Assembly: GCF_014490745.1 (NCBI RefSeq)
Contig: NZ_LZEU01000001.1
Span: forward strand, 3,561,501 to 3,625,500
From: Pseudomonas alcaligenes
GTDB lineage: Bacteria > Pseudomonadota > Gammaproteobacteria > Pseudomonadales > Pseudomonadaceae
Reading direction: 5' to 3'
Length of the DNA stretch: 64,000 nt
Position numbers and translations under genes: made by a program. The notes under the pieces were generated by a model, which saw only the letters and a list, made by a program, of their open reading frames with translations, was not told the DNA's origin and did no database searches. Below are positions 1 through 8,624 of the stretch, piece after piece; the first letter of the stretch is position 1, and every line of letters starts with the position of its first letter.

Positions 1-1
1 C

Positions 2-937
2 GATGGCGGTCTGGCCCTGACCGGCGACAAGGCGCTGCTGTTCCACCCAGCCGGCGATGCCTTCCTGATGTTCGCCCGCCAGCGCCGCAGCCTGGTGGCG
101 CTGTTCGACCCGATCGGTCCGGCCGCCCGCCGCGCCGAGCTGATCTGGCAGTTCCGCGACCTCTGCGACCTGCACCACGCCCGCCCGGTGTTCTACCAGG
201 TGCGCGCGGAGAACCTGCCGTTCTACATGGACATCGGCCTGAGTGCGGTCAAGCTCGGCGAGGAAGCCCGCGTCGACCTGCAGCGCTTCGACCTGGAAGG
301 CAAGAACAAGGCTATGAAGGATTTGCGCTACACCCTCAGCCGCGGCCAGCGCGACGGCCTCGGCCTGCGCATCCACGAGCCCGGCATGGCGCCGCTAGCC
401 GAGCTGCAGGCCATCTCCACGGCCTGGATGGAAGGCAAGCAGGTGCGCGAGAAAGGCTTCTCCCTCGGCCGCTTCGATGCCGACTACCTGCAGCATTTCC
501 GCATCGCCACCATCGAATTCGAAGGCCGCCCGGTGGCCTTCGCCAACCTGCTGGAAACCGACGGGCGCAAGCTCGCCAGCCTCGATCTGATGCGCATGCA
601 CCCGGACGCGCCCAAGCTGACCATGGAGTTCCTCATGCTCAGCCTGCTGCTGCACTTCAAGGCCCAGGGCTACGAGCGCTTCAGCCTGGGCATGGTGCCA
701 CTGGCCGGCCTGCAACCACGGCGCGGCGCGCCGCTGACCCAGCGCCTCGGCGCGCTGGTGTTCCAACGCGGCGAGCAGTTCTATAACTTCCAGGGCCTGC
801 GCCGCTTCAAGGACAAGTTCCAGCCGGACTGGGAGCCGCGCTACATGGCCGTGCCGGCCGGGCTCGACCCGCTGGTGGCACTGGCCGACACCGCCGCCCT
901 GATTGCCGGCGGCTTCACCGGACTGGTCAAACGCTGA
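2..937 (+). CDS. mprF: MprF-type phosphatidylglycerol aminoacyltransferase, C-terminal part (partial)
   Basis: The reading frame is open at the left window edge, so only the last ~311 residues are visible. They match the cytoplasmic DUF2156 catalytic domain of MprF enzymes, which move an amino acid from aminoacyl-tRNA to phosphatidylglycerol on the inner membrane and lower the negative surface charge. Visible family features are the opening GGLALTGDKALLFHP stretch and the late SLGMVPLAGL and FQGLRRFKDKFQP stretches. The N-terminal membrane flippase domain lies outside the window. The stop codon shares one base with the start of the next gene, a hydrolase that in P. aeruginosa removes alanine from alanyl-PG. 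By that pairing the amino acid is probably alanine, but residues here do not settle alanine against lysine. Confidence 0.9.
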   Translation, partial: DGGLALTGDKALLFHPAGDAFLMFARQRRSLVALFDPIGPAARRAELIWQFRDLCDLHHARPVFYQVRAENLPFYMDIGLSAVKLGEEARVDLQRFDLEGKNKAMKDLRYTLSRGQRDGLGLRIHEPGMAPLAELQAISTAWMEGKQVREKGFSLGRFDADYLQHFRIATIEFEGRPVAFANLLETDGRKLASLDLMRMHPDAPKLTMEFLMLSLLLHFKAQGYERFSLGMVPLAGLQPRRGAPLTQRLGALVFQRGEQFYNFQGLRRFKDKFQPDWEPRYMAVPAGLDPLVALADTAALIAGGFTGLVKR

Positions 938-2202
938 TGATGAAACGCTCCTCCGTACAGATCCTGCTAAGTGTCGGCCTGCTCTGGCTGCTCGCTTCCG
1001 CGGCTGCACTGTTCTACTGGTACCGGCCCAGCCAGGAACAGCACGCGCTTGGCGACGGCACTCCGCTCAGCATTACTGCGCCGGCCAGCCGGACGAGCCG
1101 CAAGGTGCTGCTGGCCCTGCCCGCCGACCAGCTGTACAGCCCCGCCGAGCTGCTCGAACTGGCCAAGGACGGCGACGTGCGCATCGCCCAGTACCCACTG
1201 GCCAGCGGCGACAACTGCAAGGTGCAGTGGCAGCGCCTCCACGATGCCCTGCAACTGCTCGGTGGCACCGACCTGGTGGCCGGTAGCGGCCCTGGCGCGG
1301 TGCTCGCCTGGCGCTGGCTGGCCAGCCAGGGCAACGACCAGGCCCGCGCCGTTTCGGTGGGTTTTTCGATGAAGGATCCCGACTGCAATGCCGTGCTGCC
1401 CCAGGAGTCCAAGCACGGCCACTGGCTGACCGCGTGGAACGACAACCCGGATGACGCCAGCGCCCGCTTCGTGCGCCAGCAGGAGCGCAGCGAGACGCTG
1501 ATCGGCAACTACGACACCTCGCTCAAGGAGCTGCTGCGTAGCCAACTGCTGCATGCCCTGCACGGCGACGACGACAGCCTGCCGGTGGTCGAAGTACCCG
1601 CCGCCCAGGCCAGCGATACCGTCACCCTGTTCTACTCCGGCGACGGCGGCTGGCGCGACCTCGACCGCGACGTGGCGGCCGAGATGGCCCAGCGCGGCTA
1701 CCCGGTGGTCGGCATCGATGCGCTGCGCTACTTCTGGCAGCACAAGAGCCCGCAACAGGGCGCCGCCGACCTCAGCCGCCTGATGCAGACCTACCGCGAC
1801 AAATGGGGTGCCAAGCACTTCGTGCTGGCCGGCTACTCCTTCGGTGCCGATGTGCTGCCGGCCTTCTACAACCAGCTGCCGGCCGCCGACCAGCAACAGG
1901 TACAGGCCATCCTACTGCTGGCCCTGGCGCGCAGCGGCAGCTTCGAGATCGAGGTACAGGGCTGGCTGGGCAAGGCCGGCGAGGAAGCCGCCACCGGCCC
2001 GGAACTGCTCAAGCTGCCGGCCGCCAAAGTGCTCTGCGTGTACGGCAGCGAAGAGGCCAAGGACAGCGGCTGCACCCTGCCCAAGGCCCCCGGCGAACTG
2101 CTTCAGCTGCCTGGCGGGCACCACTACGACGGCAACTACCCGGCCCTGGCCGAACGCCTGCTGCAAGCCATCCAGCAGCGCCAACCGGTGCCCGTAAAGT
2201 GA
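937..2202 (+). CDS. AcvB/VirJ-family periplasmic serine hydrolase (alanyl-phosphatidylglycerol hydrolase type)
   Basis: A 421-residue protein with an N-terminal hydrophobic segment (about residues 8-26) that directs it to the periplasmic side. The C-terminal half is an alpha/beta hydrolase of the VirJ class: SGDGGWRDLDRD precedes a nucleophile elbow LAGYSFGADVLP, where the serine of GYSFG is the nucleophile, and GGHHYDGNY near the end carries the likely catalytic histidine. The P. aeruginosa counterpart next to mprF (PA0919) hydrolyses alanyl-phosphatidylglycerol, so the pair would set the level of modified lipid. The ATG overlaps the mprF stop by one base, and a second ATG follows at 940. 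Assignment rests on family plus gene order. Confidence 0.85.
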   Translation: MMKRSSVQILLSVGLLWLLASAAALFYWYRPSQEQHALGDGTPLSITAPASRTSRKVLLALPADQLYSPAELLELAKDGDVRIAQYPLASGDNCKVQWQRLHDALQLLGGTDLVAGSGPGAVLAWRWLASQGNDQARAVSVGFSMKDPDCNAVLPQESKHGHWLTAWNDNPDDASARFVRQQERSETLIGNYDTSLKELLRSQLLHALHGDDDSLPVVEVPAAQASDTVTLFYSGDGGWRDLDRDVAAEMAQRGYPVVGIDALRYFWQHKSPQQGAADLSRLMQTYRDKWGAKHFVLAGYSFGADVLPAFYNQLPAADQQQVQAILLLALARSGSFEIEVQGWLGKAGEEAATGPELLKLPAAKVLCVYGSEEAKDSGCTLPKAPGELLQLPGGHHYDGNYPALAERLLQAIQQRQPVPVK

Positions 2203-2282
2203 GCACGCTTCAGACAACCTTAAGCCTGGCCGGTTAAGATGCGCGCGAGCCCGCCGGCAGATGCGGGAAAAGAGGACTCGTG

Positions 2283-2831
2283 ATGAGCTGGAAAAATACC
2301 GAAAACCGCTACGGCGGCCTGTCCATCGCCCTGCACTGGCTGATGCTGCTACTGATCGCCACCGTGTACTTCACCATGGAATTTCGCGGCATCTTCCCCA
2401 AGGGCAGCGATGGCCGCGAGATGATGAAGCAGCTGCACTTCATGCTCGGCCTGAGCATCTTCGCCCTGGTCTGGCTGCGCCTGATCGCCCGCCTGATTGC
2501 GCCGACGCCGAAGATCGTGCCGGCCATTCCGGCCTGGCAGGCGATTCCGGCCAAGCTGATGCACCTGGCGCTGTACGCCCTGATGATCGGCACCCCGTTC
2601 GCCGGCTGGCTGATCCTCAGCGCCATGGGCAAGCCGATCCCCTTCTTCGGCCTGGAGCTGCCGGCCCTGATCGAGAAGAACCATGACCTCGGCGAGCAGA
2701 TCGAGCACTGGCACGTGCTGGTCGCGCAGACCGGCTACTGGCTGATCGGCCTGCACGCCGCCGCCGGACTTTTCCACCATTTCGTCAGCCGCGACAACAC
2801 CCTGACGCGCATGCTGCCGGGTCGCGAGTAA
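2283..2831 (+). CDS. Cytochrome b561 family protein
   Basis: A 182-residue four-helix membrane protein of the bacterial cytochrome b561 family, which binds two b hemes and passes electrons in the inner membrane, probably from quinol. Candidate heme histidines are seen in SIALHWLMLLL (helix 1), KQLHFMLGLSIF (helix 2) and the IEHWHVLVAQTGYWLIGLHAAAGLFHHF-type last helices. A GAGGA ribosome site 6-7 bases upstream favours the ATG at 2283 over the in-frame GTG at 2280. It lies 80 bp after the hydrolase gene and is separated from the convergent kup gene by a repeat region and a bidirectional terminator. Confidence 0.9.
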   Translation: MSWKNTENRYGGLSIALHWLMLLLIATVYFTMEFRGIFPKGSDGREMMKQLHFMLGLSIFALVWLRLIARLIAPTPKIVPAIPAWQAIPAKLMHLALYALMIGTPFAGWLILSAMGKPIPFFGLELPALIEKNHDLGEQIEHWHVLVAQTGYWLIGLHAAAGLFHHFVSRDNTLTRMLPGRE

Positions 2832-2892
2832 CGGCAACCATCCATTAGAAGGCTTGTCACCGTTACCTGCAGCATCGGCGTGTCCTTCTCTG

Positions 2893-2913
2893 GATCCCCG
2901 CCTGCGCGGGGAT
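2893..2913. repeat. Short GC-rich palindrome in the cybB-kup intergenic region
   Basis: The bases ATCCCCG CCTGCG CGGGGAT form a perfect 7-bp arm palindrome, inside a gatccccgcctgcgcggggatgacg motif. This kind of sequence recurs between genes in many proteobacterial genomes. No T-tract follows, so it is not an obvious terminator. Confidence 0.55.
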
Positions 2914-2934
2914 GACGAGACAAAGGAAAGGTAT

Positions 2935-2982
2935 GCAGGGCGGGTGAAACCCCGTATCGATTCGCGGTTTTCACCCGCCCTA
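2935..2982. repeat. REP-like inverted repeat
   Basis: GCAGGGCGGGTGAAACC and GGTTTTCACCCGCCCTAC face each other across a short spacer, forming an imperfect hairpin of about 48 bp. The sequence resembles Pseudomonas REP-type extragenic repeats. It sits downstream of cytochrome b561 and ahead of the terminator shared with kup. Confidence 0.6.
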
Positions 2983-3011
2983 CACATTTCAGAGGCGTGA
3001 GTAACGCCCAC

Positions 3012-3040
3012 AAAAAACGGCGCCTGGTGCGCCGTTTTTT
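3012..3040. terminator. Bidirectional rho-independent terminator between cybB and kup
   Basis: AAAAAACGGCGC and GCGCCGTTTTTT pair as a perfect 12-bp stem with a five-base loop. The A-tract and T-tract let it work in both directions, ending kup from the right and cytochrome b561 from the left. Confidence 0.85.
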
Positions 3041-3055
3041 GTGCCTGTCGCAACG

Positions 3056-4957
3056 TCAGATTTCGACCTGGGTGCCCAGCTCAATCACCCGGTTCAGCGG
3101 CAGGTTGAAGAAGCGCAGGTTGCTGTTGGCATTGCGCAACATGAAGGCGAACAGCACTTCGCGCCAGCGCGCCATGCCGAAGCGCTTGGTGCTGATCACC
3201 GTTTCCCGGCTGAGGAACCAGGTGGTGCGCATCGGGCTGAAGTCCAGCTCGTTGAGGTGGCACAAGCGCAGCGCCGCCGGTACGTCCGGCTCGTCCATGA
3301 AGCCGAAGTGCAGGATCACCCGGAAGAAGCCCTCACCGTAGACCTCCACCTCGAAGCGCCGATCCGGCGCCACCCGCGGCTCGTCCTCACTGACCACCGT
3401 GAGCAACACCACCTGCTCGTGCAGCACCTGGTTGTGCAGCAGGTTGTGCAGCAGCGCATGGGGCACCGCGTCGGAACGGGCGGAGAGGAACACCGCGGTG
3501 CCCTGGGCACGGAACGGCGGCTGGCTGCGAATACTGCCGATGAAGATCGGCAGCGGCAGCGCGGTTTCGTCGAGGCGGTCGACCAGCAACTGGCGACCGC
3601 GCTTCCAGGTGGTCATCAGGGCAAACAGCACAATGCCGGCCAGTACCGGGAAGGCGCCGCCTTCGAAGATCTTCGGCACGTTGGCGGCAAAGAACAGGCC
3701 ATCGACCAGCAGGAAGCCCAGCAGCACCGGCACGGCCAGCCAACGCGGAGTCTTCCACAGCAGCAGCATCACCGAGGACACCATCAGGGTGGTCATCAGC
3801 ATGGTGCCGGTCACCGCCACGCCATAGGCCGAAGCCAGCGCGCCGGACGACTCGAAGCCGATCACCAGCAGCACCACGGCGATCATCAGGCCCCAGTTCA
3901 CCGCGCCCACGTAGATCTGCCCCTGCTCCTCACTGGAGGTGTGCTGGATCTGCATGCGCGGGATGTAACCGAGCTGGATGGCCTGGCGGGTCAGGGAGAA
4001 GGCACCGGAAATCACCGCCTGCGAGGCAATGATGGTGGCCAGGGTGGACAGCCCGACCAAGGGCAGCAGGGCCCAGGACGGCGCCAATAGATAGAAGGGG
4101 TTGCGCGCGGCGGCGGCGTTTTCCAGCAGCAGCGCGCCCTGGCCGAAGTAGTTGAGCACCAGACCCGGCAGCACCAGGAGGAACCAGGCCCGCGCGATCG
4201 GCTTGCGGCCGAAGTGGCCCATGTCGGCATACAGCGCCTCGGCACCGGTCAGCGCCAGCACCGTGGCACCGAGAATCGCCACCCCCATGCCCGGATGGGC
4301 AATAAAGAAGTGCACGCACCAGTAAGGGTTGAGCGCCTGCAGTACCTCGGGACGCTGGGCGATGCCATACACGCCCAACGCACCCAGCACGGTGAACCAC
4401 AGCACCATCACCGGCCCGAACAGGATGCCGATGCGCGCAGTGCCGTGCTTCTGAATCAGGAACAGGCCGACCAGCAGGATCAGCGACAGCGGCACCACCC
4501 AGTGCTCGACGCCCTCGAAGGCCACTTCCAGGCCTTCCACCGCCGAGAGTACCGAGATCGCCGGGGTGATCATGCTGTCGCCGTAGAACAGCGAGGCACC
4601 GAACAGACCGCACAGCACCATCAGCCGGCTCAGCCGCGGGTAAGGCGCCGTAGCGCGCCGGGCCAGGGCCAGCAGGGCCATGGCCCCGCCCTCGCCCTGG
4701 TTGTCGGCGCGCAGGATGAACAGCACGTACTTGATCGACACCACCCAGATCAGCGACCAGAAGATCAGAGAAAGGATGCCGAGCACCCCTTCCATGTTGG
4801 TCTGCACGCCGTAATGGCCGGCAAAGACTTCCTTGAGGGTATAGAGCGGGCTGGTACCGATATCGCCGTAAACCACCCCGACAGCTGCCACCAGCAAGCC
4901 GATGGAGGTAGACGCCCCCTGGGCTGGCGCCTGTTGATCCGTACTGGCAACACTCAT
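3056..4957 (-). CDS. kup: Low-affinity potassium transporter Kup
   Basis: A 633-residue protein of the KUP/HAK/KT K+ uptake family, an inner-membrane K+/H+ symporter. The N-terminal two thirds hold about 12 membrane segments, beginning with [20 protein letters not shown], whose GDIGTSPLY is the family signature. The C-terminal ~190 residues are a soluble domain. The start [11 protein letters not shown] at 4957 is chosen because GGAG lies 8-10 bases upstream and the length equals the usual ~634 residues; the open frame runs further upstream without support. It is divergent from rimO. Confidence 0.95.
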   Translation of the reverse strand: MSVASTDQQAPAQGASTSIGLLVAAVGVVYGDIGTSPLYTLKEVFAGHYGVQTNMEGVLGILSLIFWSLIWVVSIKYVLFILRADNQGEGGAMALLALARRATAPYPRLSRLMVLCGLFGASLFYGDSMITPAISVLSAVEGLEVAFEGVEHWVVPLSLILLVGLFLIQKHGTARIGILFGPVMVLWFTVLGALGVYGIAQRPEVLQALNPYWCVHFFIAHPGMGVAILGATVLALTGAEALYADMGHFGRKPIARAWFLLVLPGLVLNYFGQGALLLENAAAARNPFYLLAPSWALLPLVGLSTLATIIASQAVISGAFSLTRQAIQLGYIPRMQIQHTSSEEQGQIYVGAVNWGLMIAVVLLVIGFESSGALASAYGVAVTGTMLMTTLMVSSVMLLLWKTPRWLAVPVLLGFLLVDGLFFAANVPKIFEGGAFPVLAGIVLFALMTTWKRGRQLLVDRLDETALPLPIFIGSIRSQPPFRAQGTAVFLSARSDAVPHALLHNLLHNQVLHEQVVLLTVVSEDEPRVAPDRRFEVEVYGEGFFRVILHFGFMDEPDVPAALRLCHLNELDFSPMRTTWFLSRETVISTKRFGMARWREVLFAFMLRNANSNLRFFNLPLNRVIELGTQVEI

Positions 4958-5134
4958 TAACGGTTGGCTCCGCTGCGAAAAATGGCGCAAATGCTGCGCC
5001 TGACATTCAATGAAAACAAGCCCCGCCCCACTGCAACGCGTATCGGCAGAGGCTAGTAAAGGTCGCGACCTGCCGCTAGAATTGCGCACTTTTTGATCAG
5101 AGGCGCCACCAGCGCGCCCTTAGAGGTTAGCCGC

Positions 5135-6457
5135 ATGTCCACCGCCACACCGAAAGTCGGGTTCGTCTCCCTGGGTTGCCCCAAGGCCACGGTCGATTCC
5201 GAACGCATCCTCACCCAGCTGCGCATGGAAGGGTACGAGATCGTCCCGACCTACCAGGATGCCGACGTCGTGGTGGTCAATACCTGCGGCTTTATCGACA
5301 GCGCCAAGGCTGAATCGCTGGACACCATCGGCGAGGCCATCGCCGAGAACGGCAAGGTGATCGTCACCGGCTGCATGGGCGTGTCCGAGAACGCCATCCG
5401 CGACGTGCACCCGAGCGTGCTGGCCGTCACCGGCCCGCAGCAGTACGAGCAGGTGGTCAACGCCGTACACGAGGTGATCCCGCCCAAGGCCGATCACAAC
5501 CCCTATGTCGACCTGGTGCCGCCGCAGGGCATCAAGCTCACCCCGCGCCACTACGCCTACCTGAAGATTTCCGAAGGCTGCAACCACAGCTGCGCCTTCT
5601 GCATCATCCCGTCCATGCGCGGCAAGCTGGTCAGCCGCCCGGTCGGCGACGTGCTCTCGGAGGCCCAGCGCCTGGTCAAGGCCGGCGTCAAAGAGCTGCT
5701 GGTGATCAGCCAGGACACCAGCGCCTACGGCGTCGACCTCAAGTACAAGACCGACTTCTGGGAAGGCCAGCCGGTCAAGACGCGGATGAAAGAGCTGTGC
5801 GAAGCGCTCTCCAGCATGGGCGTGTGGGTACGCCTGCACTACGTCTACCCCTATCCGAATGTAGACGATGTGATCCCGCTGATGGCTGCCGGCAAGCTGC
5901 TGCCGTACCTGGACATCCCGTTCCAGCACGCCAGCCCGAAAGTGCTCAAAGCCATGAAGCGCCCGGCCTTCGAGGACAAGACCTTGGCCCGCATCAAGTC
6001 CTGGCGCGAGATCTGCCCGGAACTGACCATCCGCTCCACCTTCATCGTCGGCTTCCCCGGCGAAACCGAGGAAGACTTCCAGTACCTGCTGGACTGGCTG
6101 ACCGAAGCCCAGCTCGACCGCGTCGGCTGCTTCCAGTACAGCCCGGTAGAAGGCGCCCCGGCCAACGACCTGGGCCTGGAGCCGGTACCGGATGATGTGA
6201 AGCAGGATCGCTGGGATCGCTTCATGGCCCATCAGCAGGCCATCAGCACCGCGCGCCTGCAGCGCAAGATCGGCACCGAGATCGAAGTGCTGATCGACGA
6301 AGTCGACCACGAAGGCGCCGTCGCCCGCTCCTGGGCCGACGCCCCGGAAATCGACGGCAGCGTGTTCATCGACTCCACCAGCGTGCAACCGGGCGACAAA
6401 GTGCGCGTGCGCGTGGTCGATGCAGACGAGTACGACCTCTGGGCCGAACTGGTCTGA
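5135..6457 (+). CDS. rimO: Ribosomal protein uS12 methylthiotransferase RimO
   Basis: A 440-residue radical SAM enzyme that adds a methylthio group to an aspartate of ribosomal protein S12. Three parts are visible: an N-terminal UPF0004 domain starting [16 protein letters not shown], whose cysteines bind one 4Fe-4S cluster; a radical-SAM domain with the CNHSCAFC motif for the second cluster; and a C-terminal TRAM RNA-binding domain. The ATG at 5135 is preceded by GAGG at 5123 and gives the usual length. The gene ends at a perfect hairpin shared with the integron integrase, so it is the last core gene before the integron. Confidence 0.96.
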   Translation: MSTATPKVGFVSLGCPKATVDSERILTQLRMEGYEIVPTYQDADVVVVNTCGFIDSAKAESLDTIGEAIAENGKVIVTGCMGVSENAIRDVHPSVLAVTGPQQYEQVVNAVHEVIPPKADHNPYVDLVPPQGIKLTPRHYAYLKISEGCNHSCAFCIIPSMRGKLVSRPVGDVLSEAQRLVKAGVKELLVISQDTSAYGVDLKYKTDFWEGQPVKTRMKELCEALSSMGVWVRLHYVYPYPNVDDVIPLMAAGKLLPYLDIPFQHASPKVLKAMKRPAFEDKTLARIKSWREICPELTIRSTFIVGFPGETEEDFQYLLDWLTEAQLDRVGCFQYSPVEGAPANDLGLEPVPDDVKQDRWDRFMAHQQAISTARLQRKIGTEIEVLIDEVDHEGAVARSWADAPEIDGSVFIDSTSVQPGDKVRVRVVDADEYDLWAELV

Positions 6458-6472
6458 TCGCCCTGCGCCAAT

Positions 6473-6500
6473 AAAAAGCCCCGCCGATGCGGGGCTTTTT
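6473..6500. terminator. Bidirectional terminator between rimO and intI
   Basis: AAAAAGCCCCGC and GCGGGGCTTTTT form a perfect 12-bp stem around CGAT. The T-tract on each strand lets it terminate both rimO (plus) and the integrase gene (minus), insulating the core gene from the integron. Confidence 0.9.
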
Positions 6501-6516
6501 TATGCCTGCGCGCTGA

Positions 6517-7482
6517 TCAGGCTCGATCCAGCGGGCTGAGCACACACAGGCCGCCACGGTTGAGCACGTGGGTGTAGATCTGCGTGGTCTTCACATCGGC
6601 GTGGCCGAGCAGTTCCTGCACGGTACGGATGTCCTGGCCACTCTCCAGCAGGTGGGTGGCAAAGGAGTGACGCAGGGTATGCGGCGTCGCCGGCTTGTTC
6701 AGGCCAACCCGGCGCACCGCGTTGCGCACGGCCCGCTGGATGGTCTTCTCGTGCAAGTGATGGCGGAAGATCCCACCGGAACGCGGGTCGGCAGAGCGGT
6801 TGACCGAAGGGAACACGAACTGCCAGCACCACTCCGCCGCCGCATTCGGGTACTTACGGGCCAACGCATGGGGCAGATTCGCCCGCCCATAGCCTTCCAC
6901 CAGATCCAAACGGTGCAGCGCCTGCACCCGCTCCAGATGCTGCTGCAGAGGCGCCGCCAGCTTGCGGGGCAACAAGGTCACCCGATCCTTCTGCCCCTTG
7001 CCGTCGCGAATCAGAATCTCGAAGCGGGAAAACTCCACATCCTTGACCCGCAGCCTCAGCACCTCCATCAGCCGCATACCCGAGCCATACAGCAGACTGG
7101 CAACCAGCCACAGCGTACCGTCCAGCTGCGCCAGCACACTCGCCACCTCTTCCCTCGTCAGCACCACCGGCAAGCGCTGCGGCCGGCGCGCCCTAATCAC
7201 GCCGTCCATCCATGGCAACTCGATCCGCAAAACCTGCTTGTAAAGGAACAGAATCGCCGACAGCGCCTGATTCTGCGTGGATGCCGAAACATCCAGGCGC
7301 ACCGCCAGATCACTGAGAAACGCCTCAACCTCGGCGGCTCCCATCTCCTGTGGATGACGGTACTGGTGAAAACGAATGAAACGCCTCACCCACACCAGAT
7401 AGACAGTTTCAGTACGAATCGAATAGTGTCGAAGACGAATTTGCTCGCGCATCTGATCGAGCAGCTTGGGTTTGTCATCCAT
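6517..7482 (-). CDS. intI: Integron integrase IntI (tyrosine recombinase)
   Basis: A 321-residue tyrosine recombinase that inserts and excises gene cassettes by joining attI and attC. The catalytic set is complete: R137 (GSGMRL), K162 (DGKGQK), H268 and R271 (PHTLRHSF), H294 (LLGHAD) and nucleophile Y303 (QIYTH). These sit at a constant offset of nine from the IntI1 residues R146, K171, H277, R280, H303 and Y312. The integron-specific insertion (patch III) is present at about 206-226, [20 protein letters not shown], and separates IntI from XerC/D. The start at [10 protein letters not shown] follows AGGGAG 10 bases upstream; an upstream ATG at 7575 would add 31 residues lacking family character. 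It is transcribed away from the cassettes as usual. Confidence 0.96.
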   Translation of the reverse strand: MDDKPKLLDQMREQIRLRHYSIRTETVYLVWVRRFIRFHQYRHPQEMGAAEVEAFLSDLAVRLDVSASTQNQALSAILFLYKQVLRIELPWMDGVIRARRPQRLPVVLTREEVASVLAQLDGTLWLVASLLYGSGMRLMEVLRLRVKDVEFSRFEILIRDGKGQKDRVTLLPRKLAAPLQQHLERVQALHRLDLVEGYGRANLPHALARKYPNAAAEWCWQFVFPSVNRSADPRSGGIFRHHLHEKTIQRAVRNAVRRVGLNKPATPHTLRHSFATHLLESGQDIRTVQELLGHADVKTTQIYTHVLNRGGLCVLSPLDRA

Positions 7483-7559
7483 GTCGCTGTTGCTCCCTGA
7501 TTCATGTCGCCTCTCCTGAGGCGCAGTGCAGGCTAGACAAGGACTTAGCGGACGACAAG

Positions 7560-7630
7560 GAACGTTATGCGACACAAGTGGCGGAAAAAATTACCCCGCA
7601 TGTGTCGTCTACTTATAGTTAGCCACTACA
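7560..7630 (+). other. Integron attachment site attI
   Basis: The crossover core GTTAGCC lies at 7618-7624, with recombination expected between G7618 and T7619. It is identified because GGCTAAC at 8083-8089, the R'' core of the first cassette, is its exact reverse complement, as required if that cassette was inserted here as a circle. The left extent of attI is estimated from known attI lengths. A second core-like GTTATGC lies upstream at 7564-7570. Confidence 0.8.
7591..7619 (+). promoter_or_regulatory. Candidate cassette promoter (Pc)
   Basis: TTACCC at 7591-7596 and TATAGT at 7614-7619 are separated by 17 bp, reading into the cassettes. The -10 is good (one mismatch to TATAAT) and the -35 is poor. 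The -10 spans the attI crossover, and its last T belongs to the cassette core, which always begins TT. Transcription would start just before the first ribosome site. This is a candidate only. Confidence 0.3.
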
Positions 7631-7640
7631 AGGAAGTCCT

Positions 7641-8081
7641 ATGCAAACGCAAAATCCATATGCCACTCCTAAATCCTCGATCATCGAGTCTAACGGAGAA
7701 ATTACTGAGGGAAAAATTGAAAGTCTTTTAGTTTCTCCAGTGTGGAAAGAGCGATTTAAAGCAATCTATCTGGCTGGCGGCCCGAAGCTTACAAACATTA
7801 AAAACATACCTAAAAGCGAACGGCGCAAGGCTTTTAAGTTCAACATACTGGCTTTCTTATTCGGGCCAATCTATTACCTTTCAAAAGGCATGTGGAGAAA
7901 AGCTATTCTATACACCGTAGCGGCGCTAATTATACTAGTAGCCCTGGGCATGCTCCTCGAATATCTTGGCTATTCAAAAATAGCTAACTCTCTTCATTTT
8001 GGAGCCAGCGCCTTCTTTGCAGTACGTGCGAACATAGATTTCTACAAAAAGGCTGTTCTAGAAGAAAATGGTTGGTGGTAG
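7641..8081 (+). CDS. Cassette 1: small DUF2628-like membrane protein
   Basis: A 146-residue protein encoded by the first cassette (7619-8165). It opens with NPYATPKS, a tract often seen at the start of small DUF2628-type membrane proteins. After a basic segment comes a hydrophobic region around residues 70-135, including FNILAFLFGPIYYLSKGMWR, the typical DUF2628 pattern, followed by a long helix (AILYTVAALIILVALGMLLE). It should sit in the inner membrane; the function is unknown. AAGGA at 7630-7634 is well placed for the ATG. As the cassette nearest attI, it would be the most strongly expressed if the promoter lies in attI. The stop falls two bases before attC. Codon use is AT-rich, unlike the chromosome. 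Confidence 0.8.
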   Translation: MQTQNPYATPKSSIIESNGEITEGKIESLLVSPVWKERFKAIYLAGGPKLTNIKNIPKSERRKAFKFNILAFLFGPIYYLSKGMWRKAILYTVAALIILVALGMLLEYLGYSKIANSLHFGASAFFAVRANIDFYKKAVLEENGWW

Positions 8082-8082
8082 C

Positions 8083-8171
8083 GGCTAACAATGCGCTCAA
8101 CAGCCGCTCACTTCGTTCGCTGGACTCGCAAAAGCTGCGCTTTTGCTCGCCCGTTAGCTTAATCGTTAGGC
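8083..8171 (+). repeat. attC site of cassette 1 (family A, 89 bp)
   Basis: R'' is GGCTAAC at 8083-8089 and R' is GTTAGGC at 8165-8171. L'' GCTCAAC pairs with L' GTTAGC leaving one unpaired C, the extrahelical base that guides IntI to the correct strand. The centre holds a CTCACTTCGTTCGCTGG arm and the hairpin GCAAAAGC TGC GCTTTTGC (8128-8146). Recombination point 8165/8166. Confidence 0.92.
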
Positions 8172-8182
8172 CTCATGAGACG

Positions 8183-8548
8183 ATGACCATGATCTATAGA
8201 CCGCATGCGACTCATAGAAAGAATATTCAAGGCGTCCTACTACCCCTTACCGCAGCAATCTTTGAGGTCTTCGGAAGCCGGGCTCAAGATAACGGGCGTC
8301 CTATCGGGGCGTTTTACCCGCAAAACGTCAGTACTACGACATGGGAGCATTTGGGTGGAATCTGGTATCGCGCCAGAAATGAGCAAAAAGTTCGGAACCG
8401 TAAAGTGAATGTCGAGACCGTGCAGGCGTTCGCTCACAGCATCCGAACCGGAGAAGAAGTCCGACTAAAAAGTGGCACAATTATAACTTGGGAACAGATT
8501 CCCGCAGAGGAGGTGTCAAAGTTGCCACCTCCTCTGAGCAAAGCCTAA
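8183..8548 (+). CDS. Cassette 2: orphan protein of unknown function
   Basis: A 121-residue protein (119 if the second ATG at 8189 is used) carried by cassette 2 (8166-8612). I recognise no family. It is soluble-looking, basic in the first 20 residues (IYRPHATHRKN), with a central TTTWEHLGGIWYRARNEQK stretch and a short C-terminal segment GEEVRLKSGTIITWEQIP. The frame stays open upstream into attC1, but a start there would lie in the previous cassette. An ATG at 8175 in another frame encodes only MRR and stops at TGA overlapping the ATG at 8183, which could couple translation. The stop TAA is supplied by the attC core GCCTAAC. Confidence 0.65.
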   Translation: MTMIYRPHATHRKNIQGVLLPLTAAIFEVFGSRAQDNGRPIGAFYPQNVSTTTWEHLGGIWYRARNEQKVRNRKVNVETVQAFAHSIRTGEEVRLKSGTIITWEQIPAEEVSKLPPPLSKA

Positions 8549-8618
8549 CACTTGGTTCAAATCGCTCGTTTCGCTCGCTGGGACGGGCTAAAGCCCGCCC
8601 CTTAACCAAACGTTAGAG
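8543..8618 (+). repeat. attC site of cassette 2 (family B, 76 bp)
   Basis: R'' GCCTAAC at 8543-8549, R' GTTAGAG at 8612-8618. L'' GGTTCAA pairs with L' TTAACC with one unpaired C. The apical hairpin is CGGGCT AA AGCCCG at 8584-8597. It belongs to a second attC family with sites 4 and 6. Recombination point 8612/8613. Confidence 0.92.
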
Positions 8619-8624
8619 GGCTTC

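Noticed and set aside
7516..7531. CTG-N10-CAG (LexA-like) upstream of intI
   Set aside because: The half-sites fit and the position suits an SOS-controlled integrase, but the fourth base is A not T and the centre is GC-rich, so the match is weak and expected by chance about once per 4 kb.
7564..7570. GTTATGC as the attI crossover core
   Set aside because: Its reverse complement does not match the R'' core of cassette 1, while GTTAGCC at 7618 does exactly.
8205..8408. Alternative 67-codon frame in cassette 2
   Set aside because: It has no ribosome site and ends well before attC; the frame 8183-8548 fills the cassette and stops in the attC core.
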